From: Eutreptiella sp. 'Long Island Sound 2002'
Taxonomy: Eukaryota; Euglenozoa; Euglenophyceae; Eutreptiales; Eutreptiaceae
Direction of reading: 5' to 3'
Assembly: GCA_964036045.1 (NCBI GenBank)
Contig: OZ038392.1
Coordinates: forward strand, 31,065,087 to 31,129,086
Length of the DNA stretch: 64,000 nt
Shown: piece after piece, positions 54,901 through 64,000 of the stretch
Layout of the letters: each line of letters starts with the position of its first letter
Position numbering within the stretch: the first letter of the stretch is position 1
Program-made: the position numbers and the translations under genes
Notes under the pieces: generated by a model
Told to the model about the DNA's origin: nothing
Databases searched by the model: none
Seen by the model: the letters and a program-made list of their open reading frames with translations, nothing else

Positions 54901-56583
54901 GGCAGCGGAAAGTGGAAATCCTGCAATGCACTTCCCCACTGCCTGGGGCAGTGGGCAGTGCAACTCCTGCAATACACTGCCGCACTGTTCGGGGGCAGTG
55001 GAGAGTGCAACTCATGCAATGCACTGCCCCACTGCCTGGGGGCAGTGGGCAGCGCAACTCCTGCAATGCACTGCCGCACTGCCTGGGGGCAGTGGACAGT
55101 GGACCTCCGGCAATACATTGCCGCACCGCCTGGGGGCCGTGGGCAGCGCAACTCCTGCAATGCACTGCCTCACTGCCCTGGGGGCAGTGGGCATTGCAAC
55201 TCCTGCAATGCACTGCCCCACTGCCTGGGGGCAGTGGGCAGTGCAACTCCTGCAATACACTGCCGCACTGTCTGGGGGCAGTGGAGAGTGCAACTCCTGC
55301 AATGCACTGCCGCACTGCCTGGGGGCAGTGGACAGTGCAACTCCTGCAATGCACTACCCGACTGCTTGGGGGCAGTGGGCAGTGCAACTCCTGCAATGCA
55401 CTGCCTCACTGCCTGGGGGCAGTGGGCAGTGCAACTCTAGCAATGCACTACCCCACTGCCCTGGGGCAGTGGGCAGTGCAACTCCTGCAATGCACTGCCC
55501 CACTGCCTGGGGGCAGCGGACAGTGCAACTCCTGCAATACACTGCCGCACCGCCTGGGGGCCGTGGGCAGCGCAACTCCTGCAATGCACTGCCTCACTGC
55601 CCTGGGGGCAGTGGGCAGTGCAACTCCTGCAATGCACTGCCCCACTGCCTGGGGGCAGTGGACAGTGCAACTTCTGCAATGCACTGCCTCACTGCCCTGG
55701 GGGCAGTGGGCAGTGGAACTTCTGCAATGCACTGCCCCACTGCCTGGGGGCAGTGGGCAGTGGAACCCCTGCAATGCACTGCCTCACTGCCCTGGGGGCA
55801 GTGGGCAGTGCAATTCCTGCAATGCACCGCCTCACTGCCCTGGGGGCAGTGGGCGGTGCAGCTCCTGCAAGACACTGCCGCACTGTCTGGGGGCACTGGC
55901 AGCGGACAGCGCAACTCGTGCAATGCACTGCCGCACTGCCTGGGGGCAGTGGGCAGTGCAACTCCTGCAATACACTGCCGCACTGTCTGGGGGCAGTGGA
56001 CAGTGCAACTCCTGCAACGCACTGCCTCACTGCCTTGGGGGCAGTGGGCAGTGGAACTCCCGCAATGCACTGCCCCACTGCCCGGGGGCAGTGGGCAGTG
56101 CAACTCCTGCAATGCACTGCCGCACTGTCTGGGGGCAGTGGACAGTGCAACTCCTGCAATGCACTGCCCCACTGCCTGGGGGCAGTGGGCAGTGCAACTC
56201 CTGCAATACACTGCCGCACCGCCTGGGGGCAGTGGGCAGCGCAACTCCTGCAACACACTGCCTCACTGCCTGGGAGCAGTGGGCAGTGCAACTCCTGCAA
56301 TGCACTGCCTCACTGCCTGGGGGCAGTGGACAGTGCAACTCCTGCAATGCACTACCCCACTGCCTGGGGGCAGTGGGCAGTGCAACTCCTGCAATACACT
56401 GCCGCACCGCCTGGGGGCAGTGGACAGTGCAACTCCTGCAGTGCACTGCCCTACTGCCTGGGGGCAGTGGGCAGTGCAACTCCTGCAACGCACTGCCTCA
56501 CTGCCTGGGAGCAGTGGGCAGTGGAACTCCCGCAATGCACTGCCTCACTGCCTGGGGGCAGTGGGCAGTGCAACTCCTGCAAT
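48901..56583. repeat. 47-bp satellite array
   Basis: About 160 units of 47 bases, each with GGGGGCAGTGGGCAGTGCAA, CTCCTGCAATGCACTGCC and TCACTGCCT. Because 47 is not a multiple of 3, three units make a 47-codon repeat in any frame. Higher-order structure is present: about 52500-54203 recurs 1,797 bases downstream, and inside it a block near 52507 recurs after about 520 bases. Units of 48 bases occur where the G run has one more base. Confidence 0.97.
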
Positions 56584-59520
56584 GGGTGGTCGGAGTGTCC
56601 TGCAGGGCCTGTGGGGATGTACTACCCGGCGCACCAGCCTGGGGGATGGGGAGTCCACCCCAGGGGGTGGTCGGGGCATCCTTCAGGGCCTATGGGGGGC
56701 CATCATCTTCGGAGAACCGGGCGCACCGGCCTGGGGGGGGGACGGGGAGTCCAGCCCAGGGGGTGTTCGGAGCCTCCTGCAAGGCCAATGGGGGGCCATC
56801 ATCTTCAGAGAACCGGGCGCACCGGCCTGGGGGGGACGGGGAGTCCAGCCCAGGGGGTGTTCGGAGCCTCCTGCCAGGCCAATGGGGGGCCATCATCTTC
56901 GGAGAACCGGGCGCACCTGCCTGGGGGGGACGGGGAGTCCAGCCCAGGGGGTGTTCGGAGCCTCATGCCAGGGCAATGGGGGGCCATCTGCTTCAGAGAA
57001 CCGGGCGCACCGGCCTGGGGGGGATGGGGAGCCCAGCCCAGGGGGTGTTCGGAGCCTCCTGCAAGGCCAATGGGGGGCCATCATCTTCAGAGAACCGGGC
57101 GCACCTGCCTGGGGGGGACGGGGAGCCCAGCCCAGGGGGTGTTCGGAGCCTCCTGCCAGGGCCAATGGGGGGCCATCTTCTTCACAGAACCGGGCGCACC
57201 GGCCTGGGGGGGACGGGGAGCCCAGCCCAGGGGGTGTTCGGAGCCTCCTGCAAGGCCAATGGGGGGCCATCATCTTCAGAGAACCGGGCGCACCTGCCTG
57301 GGGGGGAGGGGAGCCCAGCCCAGGGGGTGTTCGGAGCCTCCTGCAAGGCCAATGGGGGGCCATCATCTTCAGAGAACCGGGCGCACCTGCCTGGGGGGGA
57401 CGGGGAGTCCTGCTCAGGGGGTGTTCGGAGTCTCCTGCCAGGCCAATGGGGGGCCATCTTCTTCAGAGAACCGGGGCGCACCGGCCCGGGGGGGACGGGG
57501 AGTCCTGCCCAGGGGGTGTTCGGAGTCTCCTGCCAGGGCAATGGGGGTCCATCATCTTCAGAGAACCGGGCGCACCGGCCTGGGGGGGACGGGGAGTCCT
57601 GCCCAGGGGGTGTTCGGAGTCTCCTGCAAGGCCAGTGGGGGGCCATCTTCTTCAGAGAACCGGGCGCACCGGCCTGGGGGGGACGGGGAGTCCTGCCCAG
57701 GGGGTGTTCGGAGTCTCCTGCCAGGCCAATGGGGGGCCATCTTCTTCAGAGAACTGGGCGCACCGGCCCGGGGGGGACGGGGAGTCCTGCCCAGGGGGTG
57801 TTCGGAGCCTCCTGCCAGGGCCAATGGGGGGCCATCTTCTTCAGAGAACCGGGCGCACCGGCCTGGGGGGGACGGGGAGTCCTGCCCAGGGGGTGTTCGG
57901 AGTCTCCTGCAAGGCCAGTGGGGGGCCATCTTCTTCATAGAACCGGGCGCACCGGCTCGGGGGGGACGGGGAGTCCTGCCCAGGGGGTGTTCGGAGTCTC
58001 CTGCAAGGCCAGTGGGGGGCCATCTTCTTCAGAGAACCGGGCGCACCTGCCTGGGGGGGACGGGGAGTCCTGCCCAGGGGGTGTTCGGAGTCTCCTGCCA
58101 GGCCAATGGGGGGCCATCTTCTTCAGAGAACCGGGCGCACCGGCCTGGGGGGGACGGGGAGTCCTGCCCAGGGGGTGTTCGGAGCCTCCTGCCAGGCCAA
58201 TGGGGGGCCATCTTCTTCAGAGAACCGGGCGCACCGGCCTGGGGGGGACGGGGAGTCCTGCCCAGGGGGTGTTCGGAGTCTCCTGCAAGGCCAATGGGGG
58301 GCCATCTTCTTCAGAGAACCGGGCGCACCGGCCTGGGGGGGACGGGGAGTCCTGCCCAGGGGGTGTTCGGAGCCTCCTGCCAGGGCCAATGGGGGGCCAT
58401 CTTCTTCAGAGAACCGGGCGCACCGGCCTGGGGGGGACGGGGAGTCCTGCCCAGGGGGTGTTCGGAGCCTCCTGCAAGGCCAGTGGGGGGCCAGTATCTT
58501 CAGAGAACCGGGCGCACCTGCCTGGGGGGGACGGGGAGTCCTGCCCAGGGGGTGTTCGGAGTCTCCTGCCAGGCCAATGGGGGGCCATCTTCTTCAGAGA
58601 ACCGGGCGCACCGGCCTGGGGGGGACGGGGAGTCCTGCCCAGGGGGTGTTCGGAGTCTCCTGCAAGGCCAATGGGGGGCCATCTTCTTCAGAGAACCGGG
58701 CGCACCGGCCCGGGGGGGACGGGGAGTCCTGCCCAGGGGGTGTTCGGAGCCTCCTGCCAGGGCCAATGGGGGGCCATCTTCTTCAGAGAACCGGGCGCAC
58801 CGGCCTGGGGGGGACGGGGAGTCCTGCCCAGGGGGTGTTCGGAGCCTCCTGCCAGGCCAATGGGGGGCCATCTTCTTCAGAGAACCGGGCGCACCGGCCT
58901 GGGGGGGACGGGGAGTCCTGCCCAGGGGGTGTTCGGAGTCTCCTGCAAGGCCAATGGGGGGCCATCTTCTTCAGAGAACCGGGCGCACCGGCCCGGGGGG
59001 GACGGGGAGTCCTGCCCAGGGGGTGTTCGGAGCCTCCTGCCAGGGCCAATGGGGGGCCATCTTCTTCAGAGAACCGGGCGCACCGGCCTGGGGGGGACGG
59101 GGAGTCCTGCCCAGGGGGTGTTCGGAGTCTCCTGCCAGGCCAATGGGGGGCCATCTTCTTCAGAGAACCGGGCGCACCGGCCTGGGGGGGACGGGGAGTC
59201 CTGCCCAGGGGGTGTTCGGAGTCTCCTGCAAGGCCAATGGGGGGCCATCTTCTTCAGAGAACCGGGCGCACCGGCCCGGGGGGGACGGGGAGTCCTGCCC
59301 AGGGGGTGTTCGGAGCCTCCTGCCAGGGCCAATGGGGGGCCATCTTCTTCAGAGAACCGGGCGCACCGGCCTGGGGGGGACGGGGAGTCCTGCCCAGGGG
59401 GTGTTCGGAGCCTCCTGCCAGGCCAGTGGGGGGTTAGTATCTTCGGAGAACCGGGCGCACCGGCCTGGGGGGGACGGGGAGCCCAGCCCAGGGGGTGTTC
59501 AGAGCCTCCGGCAGGACCCC
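56584..59520. repeat. 94-bp satellite array
   Basis: About 31 units of 94 bases, each with AGAACCGGGCGCACC, GGACGGGGAGTCC, GGGGGTGTTCGGAG and TCCTGC.AGGCCA. The period is exactly twice that of the adjoining array. Triplets of units recur every 283 bases between about 58500 and 59437. The first two units (56584-56720) are the most diverged. Confidence 0.97.
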
Positions 59521-59569
59521 TGGGTACTCCCTCCTACCTCTTAGCAGCAGCAGGCAAGTAAGCAGGCAG

Positions 59570-59852
59570 TACCGGGGGTCATAACCCCGGGGTAACAGTA
59601 TCTGGGACTCAACGTGAGTCCTCTTAACCAGGAACAACCCCAAACACCGCCGGGGCTTAACTCCCGAACGTAACGGTGTTTGGGGCCCCCGTGGGCCTTA
59701 TGAGCCCACGGAGTGTACTGAGGCGTGGCTACCAGCACTTAAAGTCTGGCCTGCCATACCCATTTCTGGGCTCGCCTCAGTACGGCCGGTCGGGTCCGGC
59801 TCTGGGGGCTGCGCACTAAACCGGCACCGGGAGAGGGCCGTTTTACCCGGTT
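59570..59852 (+). other. Palindrome-rich, potentially highly structured segment
   Basis: In order it holds: TACCGGGGGT facing ACCCCGGGGTA (59570-59594); GGACTCA-acg-TGAGTCC (59605-59621); CCCCAAACACCG facing CGGTGTTTGGGG (59638-59649 and 59674-59685, perfect 12 bp); CCGTGGGC facing GCCCACGG (59689-59696 and 59704-59711); GTACTGAGGCG facing CGCCTCAGTAC (59715-59725 and 59773-59783, perfect 11 bp); GCCGG facing CCGGC (59785-59800); and AACCGG facing CCGGTT (59819-59852). It could be a structured RNA, an element's 5' region or a cruciform DNA site. No known RNA family is recognised. Confidence 0.8.
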
Positions 59853-60990
59853 AAGCATTCCTTATGGCAGTAGGCACTAATTATTACATTAGGGTTTTAC
59901 TCAGCGCATTTGTTTACCCCGCAGACATGCCCCTCCAGTGGTGCGCTCACCTTTGGGGCTGCCTTTGGGGGATCGGGGGCTGTTACCCCTCCCGGACGCC
60001 CTCCCTGGTGTTGGCGCCGGGGTGGTGGCCGGGGGGCCTTATACCGTACCTCAAAGGATGCTGGATACCAAATACCGGGGCGTCCAGCCGGACGGGGACA
60101 GGGGCGGATCCTTGAGCAACGGCGTGGGGGCATTCATCCCTTGTTTTATGTCTACCACCTCGTTCCTGTTTAAAACCACCGGCCGTTGGGCCACAGAGCG
60201 GACAAGGGCAGCGTGGCCTCGAACCGCCATCACCAGCGGGGCCACACTGCCCTTCCGGCATTGTCCTGCCGGCTGCACTCAGGCAGGCTTGGTAAGGCGG
60301 GTCTTGCAGGGCGGGGGGTCGTTTTTGAGGCCCCCCGCGCATGTCTGGGCCACAGGCCTTCCAGGCTCTGCGGTGCCGCTCTGCTCTCTCAGCCTCCCGT
60401 AGTCCCTCTAAATCTCACACCCACTCACACACCCTGCATACCCCTGTTGGCCCTGCTGCGCCACTGAAGCCCCTGCATGGGGGCCTCCTCGGTGTGGCTG
60501 ATACCCTCACGCGGCCGGCCGCCGATGCGGGGCCCTGGGGGCGCGCCGCTCGGGCGCTGCCAGCCTGCAAGGGGAGTAGGGCTAGGGAGGGTTTTGGGGA
60601 TGGGTGAGGCAGCAGGGGGCGAGGAGAGGAGGCAGCACAGGGGCGGCCGTCGGGGTGCGCGGAGGGGCGGCCGTGGGGGGGCTGGGGCAGGAGCGCGGGG
60701 GGGGGCGCATGTCTGGGCTGCGGTGCGGGCCCTGTACGTGGGCGGGCGTGTAGGGGAAGAGAGGAGGGGGAGGCTTGGTCAGCCGTCCTCTACTGGGGGT
60801 CGCTGACCGTTCCCAGGGCCGAGGCGGCCGGTACTAGGGGCCGCGGGGTCCCTGGGGATGGTGCTTGGCACTGGGACGTGCGCGCACCCGACACTGTTAG
60901 TACACCGCCTATTGGCAGTGCCCGGGCCCTGTCGTCCGGGGCTTCGCACCCGGCACCCAGCCCGTGGGTAGAGCTGGGGAGTACTCAGGG

Positions 60991-61065
60991 TGTGGTGTGG
61001 TGTGGTGTGGTGTGGTGTGGTGTGGTGTGGTGTGGTGTGGTGTGGTGTGGTGTGGTGTGGTGTGG
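60991..61065. repeat. (TGTGG)n pentanucleotide array
   Basis: Fifteen perfect units; it is the same pentamer as 48011-48160 and lies on the other side of the satellites. Confidence 0.96.
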
Positions 61066-61074
61066 CAGCACCGG

Positions 61075-61290
61075 ATGGTTCAGCCTGTCTGTCTTCTTTT
61101 TGCCTTCTTCGACAGTTTCGACCTCTTTCCTTTCGACTTCTTGGATTTCGAACTCAGGCACTTCCGTTTCTTCCTTCTCTTTACCCTCCGGCACGTCCGC
61201 AAATTTCTTCATCATTTCCTCTTGGCCCCATCCCTTGTGGCGCTTGAAGAGGATTTGTTGGACCGCAGGGTCCACTGCATCACTGCCTGC
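61075..61290 (-). other. Possible reverse-strand coding segment
   Basis: The reverse strand reads QQILFKRHKGWGQEEMMKKF and then a highly charged Glu/Lys/Val stretch. It is more protein-like than its surroundings. No splice sites or family could be fixed. Confidence 0.2.
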
Positions 61291-61626
61291 CTGTCTGCCT
61301 GTCCGGCCTGGGCCCGCGGTGGCATTTCTGAAGCAGTTGCCTTCATTGTCCTGCCCTCCTTTCACCCTGTCCCTAGGGACGCTGTGGGCTGCGACGGGGG
61401 CCGCACGGTGCTTGTGTCTGCCTGTGCAGCGGCGGGTGGCACTGAGTCTGTTTGCCCCCCCCGCCCCAAGCCCTTGGCCACCCGCCAGGACAGCTCCATG
61501 TTCGTGGGGTGGGGTGGCGTCTCAGGCGCCATCGGGTGCGTCGGTCCTCCAGTTGCATGTGCCGGTGTGATTCAGTGCCTGCCTCGGTTCGCCACCTCTG
61601 TGGTACCCCCTCGTGTCCAACGAATG

Positions 61627-61746
61627 CATTGTCCAACGAACACTCCTGTTCATTGTCCAACGAACACTCCTGTTCATTGTCCAACGAACACTCCTGTTCA
61701 TTGTCCAACGAACACTCCTGTTCATTGTCCAACGAACACTCCTGTT
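61627..61746. repeat. 24-bp tandem repeat, five units
   Basis: Five identical units of CATTGTCCAACGAACACTCC plus TGTT. A single related unit lies at 41152-41200. Confidence 0.96.
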
Positions 61747-61791
61747 CGGGTTGTGTTTTTTGAGGGTTTTATTGTCCCCTGGACACGGGGG

Positions 61792-62012
61792 GGGGGGGGC
61801 AGGGCTTCTTTAGAATAATTAAAAACCAAGGGGGGGGGACCCCTCCCCCAAAACCCCCTCCTCCCCTCCCCAGACCACAGTGACCATAGTGGGAAAAAAC
61901 GAAATTTACAATAGGGAAAATCTGGTCAGGCCATTTTTGGTACACCAAGTTTTGGGTCCAAAACCCCCTCCCCCCCTCACCCCCCCTGCTCAAAAGAAGC
62001 CCTGGGGGGGGG
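61792..62012. mobile_element. hAT-like MITE, copy 3
   Basis: Terminal inverted repeats CAGGGCTTCTTT (61800) and AAAGAAGCCCTG (to 62004) bound about 205 bases. The flanks are G runs on both sides, compatible with an 8-base G duplication but not independent proof. The interior matches 3755-3900. Confidence 0.82.
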
Positions 62013-62336
62013 GGGGTGCCATGGACAGTGTCGTGGGACGATGGCGACGTCTCTGACCTCTCGGTACGGTCGCAGGCGCTGCCCTTGCGTCGTCAGGGAC
62101 CCATTTCTCCCTCCGCCTGCTCATGGGGTGTGGCTTTGTGGCGCCGTCCTGTGTCCGTGTTCTGTTGCTCTGTCTGTGTTCCGGGCCCCGGGTGCGCTGC
62201 CAGAGTCATCTCTTGTAGTCGTAAGTACGATGGCTGACGTGGACTGTGGGGGTGCAGGTCCAGCGCGCCCGCAGCCCCATGGCCCACGACGGCAGCCGAA
62301 CCAGCTGCTTCCTTTGCGCGTGATTTTTGGGCAGGT

Positions 62337-62485
62337 GACGCTGGATTTGCGCTGGATTTCCTTCTCTCACCCCGGGGCCTGGGCTGGATTTGGAATTTTT
62401 GACGCTGGATTTGCGCTGGATTTCCTTCTCTCACCCCGGGGCCTGGGCTGGATTTGGAATTTTTGACGCTGGATTTGCGCTGGAT
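62337..62485. repeat. 64-bp tandem repeat
   Basis: Two full identical units (62337-62400, 62401-62464) and a partial third each begin GACGCTGGATTTGCGCTGGA. Confidence 0.95.
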
Positions 62486-62524
62486 AATCCGGCGCAAAGC
62501 TGAACACACCCATGCCCACACCCG

Positions 62525-62526
62525 CC

Positions 62527-62571
<45 letters not shown>

Positions 62572-62575
62572 TTCT
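62525..62575 (+). repeat. (TGTC)n microsatellite before the acceptor
   Basis: About 11 TGTC units end just before the acceptor tttctgcag of the exon at 62580, serving as its polypyrimidine tract. Confidence 0.93.
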
Positions 62576-62579
62576 GCAG

Positions 62580-62771
62580 ATCCGCTCTGCCTACGACGTC
62601 AAGACCCCTCCCGACATCATCACATATCTGGAGACGATTTGGGCCCCCAATATTTGGGCAGGGCAGCCTCTGCAGACCACGTCCTCCCCCAACCGCACAT
62701 TGGACGGCAACTACATCACCTCCGCCATCAACGTCCAGCGCGGCACCGTGCGGCAGTCCGTGTGCACACCG
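62580..62771 (+). CDS. Putative polycystin-like membrane protein, extracellular-domain exon
   Basis: Acceptor tttctgcag opens the exon in phase 0. The peptide has IRSAYDVKTPPDIITYLETI, NRTLDGNYITSAINVQRGTV and RQSVC. In polycystin/TRPP channels the segment after helix 1 has a strand and helix with a 'disVeDFWdWL' pattern, then a loop ending in G-x-I/V-R-x-R-Q-x-R-V...C, and this exon follows that outline weakly. The donor is ambiguous: gtgtgc after 62759 or gtgtgg after 62771, both in phase 0. Later exons lie outside the window. Confidence 0.5.
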
Positions 62772-64000
62772 GTGTGGAGTCGTGGGGCGGTGCTGGTTCA
62801 CGGAGGGGCAGGGCCGTGAGAGGCAGTGGGCCCGGGTTGGTGGATCGGGGAGGGGGAGCTGATGGGGTTGCGGGAGCCCAGCAAGGCACCATGGCCTGGT
62901 GGTAGGAGGAGGGGCCGTATGGGCGGTGTGCTCCACCGGGGCGGGGGGGGGGATGGGGAACTGGTGAAATGGGGCACAACAGAAGTGTGCCAAATTATGC
63001 CACGGGAGACCTTTTTAAAGGTCTGTAGCCACTTTTCTGCCTGTGGATGCTGAGCACTCTTCTGTACCCTGCAGGTGTACTCGTACCGTACGCTGGTACT
63101 GCAGTGAATTTGCGAGTACTCAAGCACCCACGGGGACCCACGCAGTGGCCCCTAGGCCCATTTAGCCTGGGCCGTGGGCACCCTGAAAGCGCCAAATCAC
63201 CTCGCTGAGGTTGTTAGATCAAAGCCAGGCGAAAATTTGACTTCTTCCAAACTCCTTCTGTCGCCCCTGAGATGGGTTTGGGTGATTATTTGGTGACAAT
63301 ACGAGTACTTGAGCACCCATGGGGGCTAGGGGGTCCATGTACAAGACAAAATTCTTCAGGACCTGGGTCTGAACCCACACACAGCACTCACAATACGCAA
63401 AGAAGTTTTGAACCCCCCCCCCCCCAAATTCGAAACAATCTTTGGGGGATCAATTTCTCTCCCAAAATGATGATTTTACAAGGGGTTGGACATCTGATAC
63501 CATCCCTTGGGGTATGCTACACGAATGACCCCCAAAATGGGGGGTATTTGTGATTTTGGTACACAATTGGCAGAGCGTTGCACAACAGACATGGACTGTG
63601 AATGATGGTTGCTATTTCCTGTGGACGTTGGGTTGGTTGCTGTCGTAGAGCAAACTGCACGGGTACGAAGGGAATGTGCCCCGCGCACTCTTTCTGGCCT
63701 TTATGCCACCCCCAGGTACAGCGCCGCCGTCCACCGGGGCTGTAGCGCTGCAACCCGGGCTTTTTGTGCCCCAGCAGGTCTTGGGGGTTAGGGAAGTGCT
63801 CTGCGGCCCTTGGGACCCCTCCCATTGCCTGTGGTGTGACCGGCCCGCAGTTGGCCCATTTGAAGGGGGCATTCAAGGCATGACCAAGCAGGGGGGGGGG
63901 GATTGAGGTCCGCAATTTTTGCAATTTTCTGCAGTTGCTTTTTGCTGGTCCCCCTGGCCTTTGGCATTTGGCCTTTTTCTCACAATGTGCCACTATTTCC
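62772..64000. other. Downstream intron or intergenic DNA
   Basis: This holds fragments of the TIR element (AAATCACCTCGCTGAGG near 63193, and a reversed block with CCCCTTGTAAA and GTAGCATACCCC near 63440-63545), poly-C near 63415 and poly-G near 63890. A repeated GAGTACT..AGC.CCCA block near 63113 and 63305 also occurs near 6826 and 8455. No gene is seen. Confidence 0.6.

Larger units (their letters stand above)
48834..59561 (+). other. 3,575-codon open frame through both satellites
   Basis: This frame has no stop from ATG 48834, inside the reversed LINE fragment, to TAA at 59559-59561. The product would be 47-residue repeats rich in Cys, Gln, Trp, Ala and Pro, followed by Gly/Pro/Arg-rich repeats. 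The two other + frames also read long but are interrupted several times. No signal peptide, splice context or homolog is visible, so I do not call a gene. Confidence 0.3.
47622..62579 (+). other. Putative 15-kb intron with satellites and elements
   Basis: If the exons at 47466 and 62580 belong together, this intron holds a direct-repeat element, a (TGGTG)n array, a reversed LINE fragment, two satellites, a palindrome-rich segment, a second (TGTGG)n array, a 24-bp array, a hAT-like MITE and a 64-bp repeat. From about 59900 to 60980 I see open frames without recognisable homology. Confidence 0.45.

Noticed and set aside
53797-56300. Long - strand frames in the satellite as proteins
   Set aside because: They follow from the period of 47 and the lack of stop words in the unit on both strands, and they break repeatedly.
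48901-56583. CRISPR array
   Set aside because: There are no unique spacers; it is a continuous 47-bp tandem repeat in a eukaryotic context.
59910-60402. Gene after the palindrome-rich segment
   Set aside because: Two overlapping frames are open, but neither has a recognisable domain or codon signature.

Overview
The window is nuclear DNA of a GC-rich, intron-rich eukaryote, most likely a microalga or other protist. Genes are split into short GC-rich exons by GT-AG introns of 0.5 to 15 kb. There is no operon structure, and no rRNA or credible tRNA gene. Dozens of C or G homopolymer runs of 10 or more bases are scattered through introns and intergenic DNA, and none falls inside a confidently placed host exon. 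The LINE-type elements recall those of dinoflagellates and other algae (from memory), but I cannot fix the lineage. All splice models are read by eye; no search or alignment program was run.

Three host genes are supported, all on the + strand. (1) About 48-12836: a coiled-coil plus PDZ-domain protein, 5'-truncated by the window edge, with seven exons; two coiled-coil exons are identical copies. (2) 19006-27415: an M17 leucyl aminopeptidase in four exons (521 residues). All metal-binding and catalytic positions occur at the spacing of the bovine enzyme, which confirms the splice model. (3) About 43.8 kb to beyond 62.77 kb: a membrane protein with weak polycystin/TRPP-like features. Its introns hold other elements, and one intron of about 15 kb contains two adjoining satellite arrays.

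Between and inside these genes lies a dense population of mobile and repetitive DNA. A near-complete LINE (about 31.6-38.86 kb) has ORF1, an ORF2 with endonuclease, reverse transcriptase and Cys/His clusters, and a (CA)n tail. There is a 5'-truncated copy of the same family (about 9.79-10.35 kb), and there are reverse-transcriptase fossils at 2.7-3.7 kb and 48.3-48.9 kb. Smaller elements include a tRNA-derived SINE with a 14-bp target duplication, hAT-like MITEs (TIR CAGGGCTCCTTTT), a second TIR element (CACCTCGAAGAGAGG), and two kinds of element bounded by short direct repeats, one of which carries a small Cys-rich ORF. Several further dispersed modules are bordered by poly-C.

The least explained parts are the 47-bp and 94-bp satellites (48.90-59.52 kb), with one reading frame open through both; the dense nested inverted repeats just after them (59.57-59.85 kb); and a repeated Cys/His motif at the C-terminus of the LINE ORF2.
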